Part shown: positions 53,835-64,000 of the stretch, in pieces | How positions within the stretch are numbered: position 1 is the first letter of the stretch | Layout of the letters: each line of letters starts with the position of its first letter | Origin: Nematostella vectensis | Lineage: Eukaryota; Cnidaria; Anthozoa; Actiniaria; Edwardsiidae | Length of the DNA: 64,000 bases | Direction of reading: 5' to 3' | Assembly: GCF_932526225.1 (NCBI RefSeq) | Contig: NC_064038.1 | Location: 13,996,647-14,060,646, forward strand | The notes under the pieces: generated by a model | Seen by the model: only the letters and a program-made list of their open reading frames with translations | Told to the model about the DNA's origin: nothing | The model's database searches: none | Position numbers and translations under genes: made by a program

Positions 53835-54794
53835 GGGTGTACTGACATTAGTGTTGCTCAGTAACGACGTTGCTCACTGATGGCGTTGAGCGCGCGCATA
53901 TACATTACATGGAATTCGTCATTCCTAGGTTTCCTGAAGTAAAAGAAGCAAAAATATGCGTTTCAAGTTCCCAAAATTGACTTTAAGTTAAGCTCAGCCT
54001 TTACGGGTGATGATATTTCCCATATTTTGCAAAAATGAAGATTTAGTCAAGCCAACCTTTTTGAAGCCAAAGTTTTCAATTTTCACTACCTGCGCGTGCT
54101 GCAAACACCGAATGCTCGCGCACGCATTGAAAATCTTATTTCAAAGTAGCGCGCGCTGTATCAGAATTTTAAAATACTTTTTCCATTTTCATCATGACAT
54201 GACGGATATCGTTCCTTTGAAGTGTAAATACCACGAAACACCATTAGAATTTGTTTTTAAACTTTATTAAAATTTCATCATGTGAGATATCAGTGTGTCT
54301 GAGCAGGCCGAATAAGCATGCGCGGGCTTTGTTTCACTTCCGGTTTAGCCTTTTCTAAAAAAAGCTTTTTTGGTCGCCAAGTTATTTTTAACCTAATATT
54401 TTTCCGTATTCCTTTTTATTAAATTCTCCTTCATATGGCCAAGCATGGATTTAGCGTTAATGTATTAGAAATTAAAATTATATAAAATAATCTGGATTTC
54501 AGGACCTTTGAAAAATAATTTAAAAAAATGTCTCAAGCATTTCTAAAACGCATGCTTGGCTTAATGCACCCATCCCTCAACATTCATAAAACGTTTTCAA
54601 TATTTGTTTTCGAGCAATTTTATATTTGCTTTTATCTGTATCTATGACGTCACATTATGACATCACATTATGACGTCATCATAATCATCAGCACACTTGT
54701 GGTGGTCAACTTGGCAAATATCAGACCCTTATGACTTTCTACAAGGCTTTTATGCTATATTCACTTTTCCTTAGCAACAGATGTCAGTACACCC
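53835..54794. mobile_element. TTAA-flanked element B, abutting element A
   Basis: A 960-bp element starting GGGTGTACTGACAT and ending with its complement ATGTCAGTACACCC. GTTGCT(A/C)A words lie just inside both ends. TTAA stands at 53831-53834 (shared with element A) and 54795-54798. No transposase frame. The two elements sit head to tail with a single TTAA between them. Confidence 0.8.
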
Positions 54795-55216
54795 TTAAAC
54801 TGTAGCTGCACACAACAAAGAAAAGATTGCATAACATCACGAGTTCCCTTGCAGTCATGAACACAAATTCAAGTGGACATAATTAACAAAAATGTATCTG
54901 CCGATACCTCATTCCCGTCAAATTTATCCATAACTAGCGAAACATTACGATACCGTCACATTTTAAACAGCGTAACGGCAATATTTTTACCTCAACCGGT
55001 TGTAGCATGGCGCCAGAATATTAAAGGTAGCACATCGGAAAATGTTCCCGTTAGATTCGGCTGGTTTCTCAGCCATCATCTGTAGAAATCTCCCAGATGT
55101 TAGATATGCTAGGCGTTGAAGCATAAAGCTTTACTTCCATTCTAAATCTACGCGGCTTTGTGTTTTTGTGTGTAGAGTTGTCAACTCCTCAGCCATTCCG
55201 ACCGGCGTCTTCACCA

Positions 55217-55227
55217 CGCATGCGCGC
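55217..55227. promoter_or_regulatory. NRF1-like CGCATGCGCGC motif upstream of CTC1
   Basis: CGCATGCGCGC lies about 190 bases above the CTC1 start codon and matches the core of NRF1 sites. ATGGCGGC follows at about 55271. Together they suggest a TATA-less housekeeping promoter. Confidence 0.4.
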
Positions 55228-55369
55228 GAGCCGACTGGTAGTGAACCAGCGGTAGTATGGTTGGCGGTAATGGCGGCTTGTTTGAAATGTATTCTGCGCG
55301 ATCGTGTCTTCTTACGCTAGAGCGTAAACAACTTTGTCATTTATTCTTAGATCAATACTTAGAGGAATA

Positions 55370-55417
55370 ATGGATTTAAAGAACAAGAACTCAGGGAATC
55401 CACTATTTCCACGATGA
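55370..55417 (+). CDS. Upstream open reading frame overlapping the CTC1 start
   Basis: An ATG at 55370 opens a 15-codon frame whose TGA stop (55415-55417) overlaps the CTC1 ATG (55414-55416) in the arrangement ATGA. If transcription starts above 55370, ribosomes would meet this frame first, and CTC1 would depend on leaky scanning or reinitiation. The peptide itself has no recognisable function. Confidence 0.4.
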   Translation: MDLKNKNSGNPLFPR

Positions 55418-58400
55418 ATGTGTTTTTGGGATATGTTTTGAAGAAGTACGGACCTTCGAAGAGTTCCCAGGTAAGTACCCTATTGCCCAAAGTTTTCTGT
55501 GTCGCTCGTTTCTTTTGCTAAACATGTGAAGCAAAGAAAACGAGCGACACAGAAAGCTCCGCTTAAAAGGCTAGTACAGAAAAAGCCCAGTACGAAAGTG
55601 AAAGTGAAAAAGTGAAAAAACATGTTTTATCTTTTATGTCATTATGTCCATGTCGTTATGTCGAAGATAAGAGTGCACGCGCCTATGTCGTTATGTCGAT
55701 ATGTCACTAGTGTGCACTAGGCATAACAGCGCAACTCAACATATGAGTTGAGCCAAAATGCTAAAACAAGCGTTTCATCAGATTGGCTAATCCATGTCTC
55801 AGAAAATGTCAGGTTCCGAAAAAAACACGGTGACAAGTTTATAATATCAGAATGCAGGGAGTTCCATTCCCCTTTCTCATGACCAATAACCCCCCCCCCC
55901 CCGACCCCTACTGGCCAACCTCTTCTAGACCCTTACCCACCAAATAGACTTATGTTACTTCCTCCTCATATCTATGTATAACTATAGTTACTGTTCCCAC
56001 ATTTATAAAGCACAGTGCATAAATTGCAACGAGGGATCTAGCTTTTCGCACAAGTGGGGGGGGGGGGGGGGGGGCTGGCTCAGTGACAAAGGGGGGAGGG
56101 GGCAATTTCTTTTGTTACATATGGCTTTCTGGCAGCCCAATGGGGGGTTTAAACCCCCTAAAACCTCCCTCTAGATCCGCTACTGAATTGCTGTATTAGT
56201 AAGAAGGTGTAAAGTCCAACATTTTAATGCTCCGAAAGTTTATATTTACTTCCCTTTTGTAGGAGACACTTTGGTTGTCAGAATTCTACAAGAGTCTACA
56301 GGTGTTTATATATGACAAACAGAGGACGTCTCTCAGATGTGATGAGCTTGCTCTTGAAGTATTTGGGAGAATCAGTGAGCTTATTCCTTCAAGAGATGCC
56401 GCTGATAAGAGGAGCTTGTACTCTAGTCTGTGTGATTACTCCATCATTTCACTCAAGCAGTTGTCGTCTGAGAAGGAGATTTGCTCTGGCCAACTGAGAG
56501 GTGATACTATTCAAGTTACAGATGACTGCTTTGGTAAGAAAAACATGAGTGGTGGTAAGCATCCAGGAGTCTTTAATTCAAGAACTTTGATGATAAAGTT
56601 CAATATGTATTCATCATTATCATCTTGGCCCCAAAAGGTAGCTAGCAAGCTCTGTTTACAAAGCCTGAACCTGTTATATATTTGGGTTTTACTGTAAATA
56701 ACACTATTTTGCCTTTTCCAGGTTTAAAACCTCTTGATTTTAAAAGTCCGTTAATTCTCCTGGGCTTTCTGAGGTGTCCACCCTCATCTTGTGGCTCTTT
56801 GTGTCTTGAGGACAATACATCACACCTACCCCTAGAGGTTAGAAGTAGTTAAAATAAGTTATTTGCTGTCTGTATCCTTCACATGCAGACCAGCTATTAC
56901 TGAAGTTTGTTTCAAATCACAAAATGTTAGCTTTTGTTAACACACACTATAGTGTGAAGTGAGTTTTTGCTTGCAATCTTTTCTCATGGGACTGTGTGTA
57001 ACTGAGATGTCTGTGATAAGCAACCTGCTGCTACAGGACAGATGATAGATATAAGTAATTGATTTTATTGCAGGTGATTGGTGCTAAAGTTCACTACATC
57101 AATAAACTTGTTATTTTACCAAGATGGGCATTTATTCCTTCACCAGTAATGGGCAACAAAGGTACCAAGTACTTGTACTGCAGCACTGTGCAGTTACAAT
57201 ACTGATAACTGTTGTTTCTGGTTTGCTTTTCCATCTGTACCGTCTATCCGGTTTGTCTGTCTTTCCATCTATTAGCCTATTACGTATAGTGATTGGAGAG
57301 AACTTGCATGGGAAGTCCCTTCTTCACTAACATATTATTCTTTATTATTGTTGTTGTTTTTATTATTATAATTGCTATCATCACCTGTCTGTCACTTCCC
57401 GTTCAAGTAATCTGCTCATTAAAGCACTGTTTACTACAGCAGCAACCAATTTGTCTGGCTACCTGGAGGCCGATGTCTGTATACCAGTGTGTGAGGCCCC
57501 ACCCTTGGTGTATCAAGTACCTTGGATCTCATTGTCTACTTATTTTTCCCAGTCAAAGTAAGTTTGACATGCAATCATGCAATCTTAAACATTTTTTCCT
57601 CTGATTACATTCCTTTATTTTTTAGTAAAAAGACAAATGAAATCAATTTGTGTGGCAAAGTCAGTGCTATTAGTCCAATACACAGGTAAGGGATAAAAAA
57701 GATAAAAGTAATTTTTTTTAGTTACAAAGAGTGGGCTCTTGTTGGTTGCCAATTGTTGCTAAAAAGGCCAATTTTTCCTATTTTTTCTCAATTTTTCTCC
57801 AGCTTAATTTACTGACACACTGCTCATTGTTTGGTTAGCTTGATGCAGAGCAAGCCATTCTTCTTTGTGCAGCTGACATGCACAGAAAGCGCCATCACAA
57901 CATCGCTAGTGGTCCAGGTACTGTAGAAATAGCCAAGGCATTCTAAAAGAAGAGATAAGCCAACACAAAGTTAAAAGTGGTATGCTGTACGACTCTGTGA
58001 AAAAAAAAAAATAGTTTACAAGTTTTGCTGGACAAAGGTCTAACTTAAAATTTGCATCTCTGTTTTCACAGAGGTGTAGAACATTTCAACCTTGTGTTGA
58101 CTTATCTCCCCTATAACACCACGCCTACACAGACCACCTTTTTTTACTATGGCTTGTCTGTCAATTCGACACTAATAACAACAACACATCTCTCAAAGAT
58201 TTGATGTCATATCATCTTGCTGCCACTCATCAGAGGGTTGGGAATCTGTTTCTCCCTTTTATGTTGCTCATTAATTAGCTTTTCTGGGATTCAAATTTGT
58301 TTTAAATTTAATGTTCCTTAATATCCCACATTATTGTATAATTTGTTCTGAATTTTCAACAGGGAGCCCAACACATGGTGTGGCACCACTTTCTTCACAT

Positions 58401-61400
58401 TGATGACGTTTGTGTGGTGACGTCACTCAGAGAAACTTCCATGAACAAGGTACCAGAGTTGTGTTTAGGTTTAAAATTGCCTAGAACTACCTTGACATGC
58501 GATAATTGTTCAATTTTTATTTTACATTTTCAATCCGTGTGTTACCCATTAGATACATTAGACATGGAGTATGACTTGACATGTCTTGGCATGAGAGGTT
58601 TTTAAATTATTGGTACCGCTATGAGTATTAGGTCGAGTCGCCCTAAAATCAGAATAATGTAACAACTAACTAATCTATGCTACTGCTCAACCCCGCCCGT
58701 AATTGATATTATAAGCTGTTATAATTGCTTTGGATTATTCCCTGTCTCTTTAAGGCAATTTGGCTGTTATTCCTTAAAAAAGGGGTCAGTACGCAGCTCT
58801 TACAAGCTGCAATTTGATTGGGCAAATGAACAATATCCGCACCTCGACACAAAGAACGAGAAGAATAGAGACAAAAGAACTCCTTTGTAGAACAAAGGTA
58901 ATAGGAGACAAAGCGGCTGCGTACTTACTCAAAAAAAAGCTCACATACACATCGTCTATTTCGCCACATATTACTAATTAGAGTAAATACGGTACTGTAT
59001 CTTCGAAAATTATGGCAAATTATAGGGAAATCATTATTCGTTTAAAGCTTGTAATGATAACATTTTTTTTATTTCCAAGGGGAGTAAGAATGAACGGAAA
59101 GTGCTAGCTGCCACGCGTCATACCAAGTTCATCAACGCATCTGAATGCATGGAAAGGAATGGACCGAAGGGAAAGAGAGAGCGTGCTTCCGTGGATCGTT
59201 GTCAGGAAGAGGGGGTTTGTGTTCTCTTCATGACTTTATTTGTATTCTGTTGTCCATTTGCTCCTGTTTATGTATCAGAGGAAGTGCGTTTTACTGTCGA
59301 TACAGTATTTCCTTTTCTTAATGTTTATTTTTGAAGCGCTGATTAATTGTAAGAGCAGAACGAATGACCCGGGATTAACCTAACGAATAACCCGGGTTTT
59401 TTTCCGTAATTGTCGCTTATGACTGATGTTCTCGCAAGCCTTAACATCAGATCACATGGTCCGTTATACGTGTAAGCCCAGACGTATGTTTCTGAATAGG
59501 AGCAATCTGCAAAGAGGCAGAAGCAATGCGACGAAGGACACAAAGTACCCGACAGTGAAAAGGGTGTCGTGAGCGTGCCAGCATCTGGACGGACGCAAGA
59601 TATAAATGCGAGAGCCGTCAGCCCAACTATGGTGTGCTACTCGGTAAGACTGGCACTCAGACACAGCGTAAAATGGTGTATTTAGCATACTCTAATACAC
59701 CAAAAACTGGAATTCGACTCTGTCAATTTTCACCCTGAAAAAGTCGTATTTTAAAAGACGAAAATTTGGCAGAGTCGAATTCCAGTTTTTGGTTTATTGT
59801 ATTCATTCTTCTGGTTCCCGAACACGACTTTTTGGGCTTTTTGTATTTATTAGCATACTCTAAGATAGTCAGGTGGTATAAATAGCAAGACGACAGACAA
59901 GCTGTAGAAAAACTAGATAGTCTGCGTAGGCCCGACGAAGTAGGGCCTACGCAGACTATCGCAGGCGCTCGAAACCTCGGCGCAACAACTCTGTTTCACA
60001 GAGGCGTACAACTTACTTTTTCAACTTCGTGTCGATGTATAGCTGCCTAAGTTACTCATAACTTGCTTCTACACCTTGTTAATACTTTTGTCTATCTGTT
60101 CTTTAGGGTGTGATCAGCCGTTGCGTTTTTCCTGAAGCCGGTGTCTACGAACTTGATGGCAGGATCATGTGAGCTACCCTGCGTAGCAAGCCGAAAGGGT
60201 TGGGGGAAAAAGACGGAGGCTTGGCGCGCGCTAGTGAGAGGGAAGAATGAGGGAGGGCTTACTATCCTTGCATTTGTTTAATTCTTCCCTCCTGGTGCGC
60301 AGCGTCTATCCTTCATCTTTTCCAGCCCTTTGCGCGGGCTACACAGGCTACAAGTTAGCCCGCCCACTAGATACATGTTGTGATGTGCGGGCGTATTTCG
60401 AAGGCCAATGCATTTTCATTGGCTTATCTCAAATCATCAACAATGGGACCTTAAGCAACGACGACGGCAACGTGGACGACGACGGCAGAAAACAATGGAA
60501 TATGATTCAGAATTCAATAGCAGCACGTGAAAATGCGTTCTGTCTTATACATTTCAGCGTTTTCCATAAAACCACGACGTGAAAACTCTAAGTTTCACGG
60601 TCAGTTGAGGACGCGGACGTAAGCACTGTAAACTCCACTAACTACGTTCGCTACTGTAGAAATAATGTCCTTAGTTTATTTCTATCTGTCACTGACTATA
60701 ATGTTTTGCCTATTCCTTTGCAATTAAATTTTTATTTATCGCCACCCGCAACAGCATCATTTTCGATCTCGTTGTCGTAGCCGTCGTTGTCATCCCTTGA
60801 GGTCCCTAATAACAACAACGACGACGACGACGACAACTTAAAAAGCAACAACATCATCAGCAACAACAACAATATTAGCAGTTTTGCAACAACAATAACA
60901 GCAGTACCAAAAAAACCCAGAAACCAATAGGCTTGTCCCGAGGTTTCCCCCCTTTGGTCCCGCAATCACTCGAAGGCTTTGGGCTACCTTTGGCTTTTTG
61001 TTTTTTTCAGGTTGTACATTGCTCATCAGCCGTGTACGGGATTCGCCCGCGGGATGCGGGTCGGGGCCCGCGTGGCGCTCTATAACTTTCATTTGTGTAA
61101 AGCAAACAAGGTAAAACAAGCATATACCATGTTAAAATCTCTTTAACTCTAACGTAGTGTGAGGCCCCGGCGCATTACGCGTTAAAGTGCTCGACTCACT
61201 CTTTCCAGAATGAATTTATTGTACTTTATTGTTAATGTCATCAGTACAAGAACCACAGTGCTTGTATTTATGCTTAGCTATAGAGCAGCGCATTTACTCG
61301 AATTCTCGCCGGCTCTACGCGTGAAATGTTGAATAACCGTCCCACGCGTTCTACCGTGGCCACCGGTTTATGAAAGTTTGCGAATAATCATGCGAGACTC

Positions 61401-63392
61401 AATGCTTTGATTGACATGAAATCTACATATTGGAGGATTCTATCGTGTTTTTATGTACACTGAAGCATTTCATTCCTGGTCGGCAATTGACATTGATTCC
61501 AATAAGATAGCACCTTCCTCCGACCCATATTGGCTTAGTTAATAAAACTATTAAAAGTGGACACGCAGCGCGCGTCGTAAATACCATTCCCGTTAGAACT
61601 CCCTCCCCTCCCTCCCTCCCTCCCCTCCCTCCCTCCCCTCCCTCCCCTCCCTCCCCTCCCTCCCCTTAGTAAAAGGGCAGTTAACATTTTATTGTTTACT
61701 TTTTCTAAGCGTGTTGTGGGATTTGGCTGCTGTACGTTGAGCACTGTTCGAGTCACGGAGTTCTCTCCTCTCGTGTCTCCATGGAAGGTAGGTTTTACAA
61801 ATACATGCCAGTGTCGAGGCTAGAGGCAAAGGAATCCCTTGTAGTGGTATGAACCTTACAAACAAACCCTCAGCTCAAATAAAACGAGACAAACACAACG
61901 TTTTATTAGCCAATATTGAAATTGGCGTTATTTTTAGAAAAAAAGGCTAACTTTTTTTCTACTTCCGAGCCTCCACTAGCAGATTTGATCAAAAGTACAG
62001 TCACACAACAACTGTAGCGTGAGGGCTTCTTCGCTGCTTTACATTATGCGTATTGTATATGCTATGATGTATTGCATGTATTGCTATGATGTATTGTATG
62101 TATTGCTATGATTATGCTGATTGTATGTTGCTGTGTTACTTCTCACCGACCTCACTCTTTACTCTTTTCCATAGCGAATCTTCGCTTTGTCCCACTTCAT
62201 GTGTCTATAATTCTACTTACTGTATTTCCTCTTAGCCATTTCAGCCCGAGTTCAGCCCTTACGCCCTTCACGGACAAAACCTCAGCCTTGTAGATTATGA
62301 AGAGCTCTTACAAATTAGCGAGCAGCTCAGGCTTAAGTTTGCGTCGCTTTGCAGGTACCGAAAGCTAGTATTATCATAACCGGCTTTTGTCTTTATTGTT
62401 AATATCATAACACGGCTGTAGAAGGCTATGAAATATTGGGGAGAGGGGGGCACGATATAGCAACATTAACATAATATTTTGGGGTACAGCCACGCCCATA
62501 CTGTTTTTTAAAATATATTAAAATATCGGGGAGTCGCAAATAGTATCGCAATGGACGACTTTAAAACATTGGAATATTCTATGTTTCGTCGTTCTCTGAC
62601 GTGACGCCCACAAGCATTTCTGTGTTTATAAGTGAGTTTGCCACTCAAAAATTCATTAGGGCAATCCTATAGATAATTGTTGTCGTCTTCTTAGTTATCT
62701 GTATCCTTACCATGTTATTGTTGTTTCCATTTGTCAGGTCAAGTCAGCTTATAAAATACACTCCCCGTAAACAGAGGTACGGTGACAGTTTCGAATTCGT
62801 GCTAAATGGTATAGTCAGCATTATCCTCATGAGAAAGAAGGGTATTCATAGATCTGATAGATTCTAGAAAGTTCAAAATAAAGAGAAATACTCTGCAGAA
62901 CAGACGATGTAGAAGAAAATAACCAGGATCCACTTGAAAGCCCACACATATTCTTACTGCTATCATCAATATTCTTCGCGAGGGGCTGACCAAAAAAGAA
63001 ACTCCAAATGTCATTCCGTTATAGTTTGGATGAAGGGAGGCAGAAAGCGGTTAATGAAAAATTATTTACGACGGTTTCCAGAATAATAAATATCGTTAAA
63101 AAATATGATTTAAGTCTTCTTGCTCAGAACTGAGAATCTGGCGAATGTCAGCGTCATTGAGCGGCTGCTCGAAGACGTCAATGTCCATCCCACTCGGAAC
63201 ATCTACCAAGAGTTCCTCGACCATCCCCACCATTGTCACCCTATGAGTAGCAGAAGCCTTTGCCTGCCCAGTCTACTGACGGTCGCTGAACTTCGCGCCA
63301 AGGCTGATGAGAGACTTGCCCGAGTGTCCAGTCGCTCGGCTGATGAATGGAGTGCTGTAGTTGCTAACAATGGGGATTTATGTCCAAATACG
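55414..63392 (+). CDS. CTC1: CST complex subunit CTC1, N-terminal half
   Basis: Fourteen in-phase exons: 55414-55470, 56263-56533, 56722-56837, 57074-57161, 57443-57557 (or from 57440), 57626-57685, 57839-57917, 58363-58449, 59080-59214, 60107-60168, 61011-61110, 61710-61787, 62245-62354 and 63128-63392. They encode about 541 residues, and the gene runs on past the window. CTC1 with STN1 and TEN1 forms the single-strand DNA-binding CST complex, which recruits polymerase alpha-primase for telomere C-strand fill-in. Colinear matches to vertebrate CTC1 as I remember it are GSLCLEDNT (GSLYVRDNT in human), LPRWAFIP (FPRWSYLP), GAQHMVWH (PAQLVWH), GVYELDG (GLYELDG), MRVGARVAL in the position of human MRPGVCLQL, and IYQEFLDHPHHCHP (HNEILEEPHHCPL). 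The ATG is the first in frame after a TAG. The C-terminal OB folds are not in view. Confidence 0.88.
55493..55556. repeat. Short perfect hairpin in CTC1 intron 1
   Basis: Arms of about 25 bp (TTCTGTGTCGCTCGTTTCTT and its complement) are separated by about 11 bases around ACATGTGA. The hairpin begins about 23 bases after the first CTC1 donor. Confidence 0.7.
55608..55726. mobile_element. Half copy of the CGACATAACGACAT foldback family
   Basis: Matches the 3' half of the element at 10886-11074 (ACATG, TTTTATGTCATTATGTC) and ends ATGTCACTAGTGTGCACTAG. The left arm is missing, so this is a truncated copy. Confidence 0.6.
56028..56185. mobile_element. Small poly-G element with AATTGC target duplication
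   Basis: Flanked by AATTGC at 56022-56027 and 56186-56191. Starts GAGGGATCTAGCTTTT and ends CTAGATCCGCTACTG, with poly-G inside and the words GGCTCAGTGACAAAGGGG and ACATATGGCTTTCTGG. It is a sibling of 46813-46956 and lies in CTC1 intron 1. Confidence 0.75.
59696..59849. mobile_element. Foldback/SINE-like element, copy 2, with 14-bp target duplication
   Basis: Same hairpin arms (AAAACTGGAATTCGACTCTG) and tail (GGGCTTTTTGTATTTAT) as 6261-6445. It is flanked by identical TTAGCATACTCTAA at 59682-59695 and 59850-59863. A 14-bp duplication is longer than that of most DNA transposons and resembles target-primed insertion. It lies in a CTC1 intron. Confidence 0.8.
61600..61668. repeat. CCCTCCCT polypyrimidine repeat in a CTC1 intron
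   Basis: A run of CCCT/CCCCT units about 68 bp long. The minus strand has many GGGA/GGGGA tracts and could form G-quadruplexes. It lies about 40 bases upstream of the acceptor of the exon at 61710. Confidence 0.9.
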
Positions 63393-63558
63393 GTGAGCCA
63401 GGGCTGTGTGATTGTCGTGGAAGTGACTTGGAATGATGTTGATGGTGACGATATAAGGAATGATGATAGAAAGAAATAGGAAGAGGATAATGATGATGAT
63501 GGTAATGGGGATTAGGATGAAGAGGTTATGGTGACGTTAATTGCGAATGTCCCCTCTG

Positions 63559-64000
63559 CAGGGCTTCTGGAATTACGCGGGATTCTTTGCTAAATTACGC
63601 GAAAAATCAATCATTACGCGCTATAAAATTTTCTCTAAAAATCAAAATTTTCCGGGATTCTTTACTGAATTACTCGCTAAATTACACGGAATATCAACTG
63701 TTACGCCCGAACTACATTTTGTACCGAAGAAAATCCCGAAATAACTTGAAAAAGGTTTATTTTTTGCGAGAAAATATCTTAGGCGAGTTTTCATTGGCTC
63801 CTAGCCACCAGCCAATGAAAAAAGGTATTTTATTATTAGTCCTAGGCCTTCGCGGTTTAGCAAAGAACGCCTATGCATTTTATTTGTTTTCGAAATTCAG
63901 TTCGAAGTATCGCACTCTTACGAAGAATATCTGTCTTTTTTTACGAGAAAAAGAGGTAAGAACCCTAAAAGAACACATCAGCTGTGCTTGTCTTTCAAAA
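63559..64000. mobile_element. Second copy of the 602-bp element, cut by the window end
   Basis: Starts CAGGGCTTCTGGAATTACGC and follows 49780-50381 in the same orientation, including TTACTGAATTA, GTACCGAAGAAAA and GGCTCCTAGCCACCAG, but with only one copy of the last word. It lies after the last CTC1 exon in view, probably in an intron. Confidence 0.8.

Noticed and set aside
57340-57370. TTATTATTGTTGTTGTTTTTATTATT as an AT-rich regulatory site
   Set aside because: Simple low-complexity intron sequence with no supporting context.
58064-58200. Open frame after an acceptor-like TTTTCACAG in CTC1
   Set aside because: Its phase does not match the exon ending at 57917. The exon at 58363 continues the CTC1 alignment (GAQHMVWH) directly.

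Overview
This is eukaryotic, animal genomic DNA. Genes are split into many small exons with GT-AG introns, and poly(A) signals, minisatellites, small foldback transposons and long poly-G or poly-C runs are frequent. CFAP161 (motile cilia), two Cys-loop receptor genes, a Rab1-type GTPase and the telomere protein CTC1, together with the style of the repeats, suggest a cnidarian, most likely a sea anemone such as Nematostella. That species call is inference. All exon maps below were built by hand from homology, splice dinucleotides and codon phase.

Layout. (1) 1-4636 (+): last seven exons of CFAP161. (2) 7348-11408 (-): a complete six-exon alpha-type nicotinic acetylcholine receptor-like subunit. 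(3) 11409-19421: gene-poor DNA with a 33-bp minisatellite interrupted by a foldback insertion. (4) 19422-20051 (+): an intronless Rab1-like GTPase. (5) 24066-35746 (+): a twelve-exon gene for an about 809-residue single-pass membrane protein that I cannot assign to a named family. All twelve exons join in phase. (6) 37824-43319 (-): a nine-exon glycine/GABA-receptor-like subunit with a cation-channel-like pore entrance. (7) 45722-49366 (-): eight exons of an endonuclease/exonuclease/phosphatase (EEP) enzyme like plant At1g02270; its first coding exon was not found. (8) 51.8-54.8 kb: three inverted-repeat elements, two of them back to back and sharing a TTAA. (9) 55414-63392 (+): the first fourteen exons (about 541 codons) of CTC1, the large subunit of the telomeric CST complex, continuing past the window.

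The most unusual signal is a repeated pattern of tandem duplications that span an exon-intron junction. One array carries 35 extra copies of a 3' splice site plus the start of the following exon (30.4-32.4 kb). Others repeat an exon end plus its 5' splice site: about 12 copies at 33.8-35.0 kb, about 8 at 27.5-27.9 kb, 4 in the nicotinic receptor gene at 9.85-10.13 kb, and 2 at 32.7-32.9 kb. Two-copy acceptor duplications lie at 41.43-41.59 kb and 25.72-25.99 kb. Three genes are affected, so the region seems prone to producing arrays of decoy or alternative splice sites.

The genes have unrelated functions (cilia, synaptic-type channels, membrane traffic, nucleic-acid or lipid phosphoesterase, telomeres). 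I see no operon-like functional cluster.
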